In this document: piece by piece, positions 7,576 to 7,876 of the stretch
Numbering within the stretch: the stretch's first letter is position 1
How the letters are laid out: every line of letters starts with the position of its first letter
Source: an uncultured Roseburia sp.
GTDB lineage: Bacteria > Bacillota > Clostridia > Lachnospirales > Lachnospiraceae
Assembly (NCBI GenBank): GCA_946055175.1
Contig: CAMGET010000050.1
Coordinates: forward strand, 1-7,876
DNA length: 7,876 nt
Direction: 5' to 3'
Notes under the pieces: generated by a model
Told to the model about the DNA's origin: nothing
What the model saw: the letters and a program-made list of their open reading frames with translations, nothing else
Database searches by the model: none
Program-made: the position numbers and the translations under genes

Positions 7576-7604
7576 AGTATAGCATCCCCTTGCGCACATT
7601 TCAA
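7576..7604 (-). promoter_or_regulatory. Extended -10 sigma-A-type promoter of the yitT-like gene
   Basis: On the minus strand: TTGAAA (7604-7599, five of six to TTGACA), a 17-base spacer, and TATACT (7581-7576, five of six to TATAAT), with a TG one base before the -10 (TGCTATACT). This is the best promoter in the window. It would start transcription near 7569, giving an untranslated leader of about 44 bases. Confidence 0.8.
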
Positions 7605-7638
7605 GACAGACGATTTTTAAATTTGTCTGACATTTCAA
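7596..7638. repeat. Direct 9-mer repeat enclosing an imperfect inverted repeat, over the yitT -35
   Basis: The plus-strand 9-mer ACATTTCAA occurs at 7596-7604 and again at 7630-7638, exactly 34 bases apart, about three helical turns. Between the copies lies an inverted pair with perfect arms CAGAC (7607-7611) and GTCTG (7625-7629), extended imperfectly inward. The left 9-mer contains the -35 of the yitT promoter, so a protein bound here could block or recruit polymerase. No known consensus comes to mind; chance similarity in AT-rich DNA is possible. Confidence 0.5.
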
Positions 7639-7780
7639 TATAGTTTTTCCCATTTTTTTCACTTTTAAAAATGCAAGTCTTTTTTAATTTTTTTTCAAAA
7701 TTTAACCAACTTTATAATTTCTTCACAAAACATATATTCGAAAAAAATACTATGTAAACCTGACTTTTTTTCTTTTTTTC
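7605..7780. other. Very AT-rich gene-free stretch, possible DNA unwinding element
   Basis: By direct count, bases 7621-7780 contain 33 G or C out of 160, about 79% A+T, with long T and A runs such as 7681-7695 and 7764-7779. No credible reading frame, RNA gene or terminator is seen. Its position beside the DnaA-box cluster would suit an unwinding element, but I could not find a clear DnaA-trio pattern next to the boxes. The function is inferred from composition and context only. Confidence 0.4.
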
Positions 7781-7851
7781 TGTGGATAACGTGGATAAGT
7801 CTGTGCATAACTCGTTTTTTTCGAGTTTTCCGCATTTTTTGATGTTGATAA
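7781..7851 (-). other. Cluster of four DnaA-box-like 9-mers, possible part of oriC
   Basis: Read on the minus strand, TTATCCACA (7789-7781) is an exact DnaA-box consensus. TTATCCACG (7798-7790) abuts it directly, TTATGCACA is at 7810-7802 and TTATCAACA at 7851-7843; each of these three differs from the consensus at one position. All four share one orientation within 71 bases. Such clusters beside AT-rich DNA are typical of Firmicutes origins, where DnaA loads the helicase. All seven genes are transcribed away from this point, as expected on a leading strand leaving an origin. dnaA itself is not in the window, so a DnaA-titration or regulatory site is an alternative. Confidence 0.65.
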
Positions 7852-7876
7852 CTTTTCCGTTTTTTATTATGCTTTT
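7852..7876. other. Right-edge AT-rich tail without gene
   Basis: The last 25 bases are T-rich and hold no start codon with a ribosome binding site. They look like a continuation of the intergenic region; the next gene lies beyond the window. Confidence 0.5.

Noticed and set aside
7640..7780. CRISPR array, tRNA or small RNA gene in the AT-rich block
   Set aside because: No regularly spaced repeats, no cloverleaf-like arms and no promoter-terminator pair could be found; the block is mainly homopolymer runs.
7740..7780. DnaA-trio motif beside the DnaA boxes
   Set aside because: The sequence past the 3' end of the first box on the minus strand is an A/G run rather than the expected repeated triplets, so this origin hallmark is not supported on that side.
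7809..7827. Hairpin AACTCG/CGAGTT with a seven-T loop, as a terminator or structured RNA
   Set aside because: Only six base pairs, no proper T-tract after it on either strand, and it lies among the DnaA boxes; could be an incidental palindrome.

Overview
The window looks like chromosomal DNA from a low-to-moderate GC Gram-positive of the class Clostridia, most likely a Lachnospiraceae-type gut bacterium. This rests on strong AGGAGG-type ribosome binding sites, AT-rich intergenic DNA, and a cell-envelope gene set (FtsE, FtsX, coiled-coil M23 hydrolase, S41 protease, RF2) in a Firmicutes-style neighbourhood. The genus assignment is inference; no rRNA gene or species marker is present.

All seven genes lie on the minus strand, so transcription runs from high to low coordinates. 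From right to left they are: (1) an AT-rich gene-free block ending in a cluster of DnaA-box-like 9-mers (7781-7851), possibly part of the replication origin; (2) a YitT/YvjA-type membrane protein (6629-7525) with a clear extended -10 promoter and its own terminator; (3) a compact operon of a CdaR/PucR-type regulator (5385-6473), ftsE (4685-5368), ftsX (3787-4695) and a secreted M23 peptidoglycan hydrolase (2586-3776), closed by a strong terminator (2527-2554); (4) an S41 C-terminal processing protease with a PDZ domain (1116-2465); (5) prfB, peptide chain release factor 2 (1-1040), which carries the classic programmed +1 frameshift at codon 26 and runs off the left edge.

Functionally the centre of the window is a septal cell-wall remodelling module. 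The FtsE ATPase and FtsX permease form a transenvelope machine that in other bacteria switches on a coiled-coil peptidoglycan hydrolase, here encoded 10 bases downstream of ftsX. The S41 protease next door could process or turn over envelope proteins. As I recall the Bacillus subtilis map, prfB, a YitT-family gene (yvjA), ftsE, ftsX and ctpB also lie together there, so this looks like an old neighbourhood, rearranged and with a regulator and a hydrolase added.

Most of the content is ordinary core genome. I did not find a new defence, mobile or biosynthetic system. The points most worth a second look are the DnaA-box cluster beside very AT-rich DNA, the CdaR-like regulator placed first in the ftsEX operon, the direct/inverted repeat against the yitT promoter, and the frameshift site in prfB.
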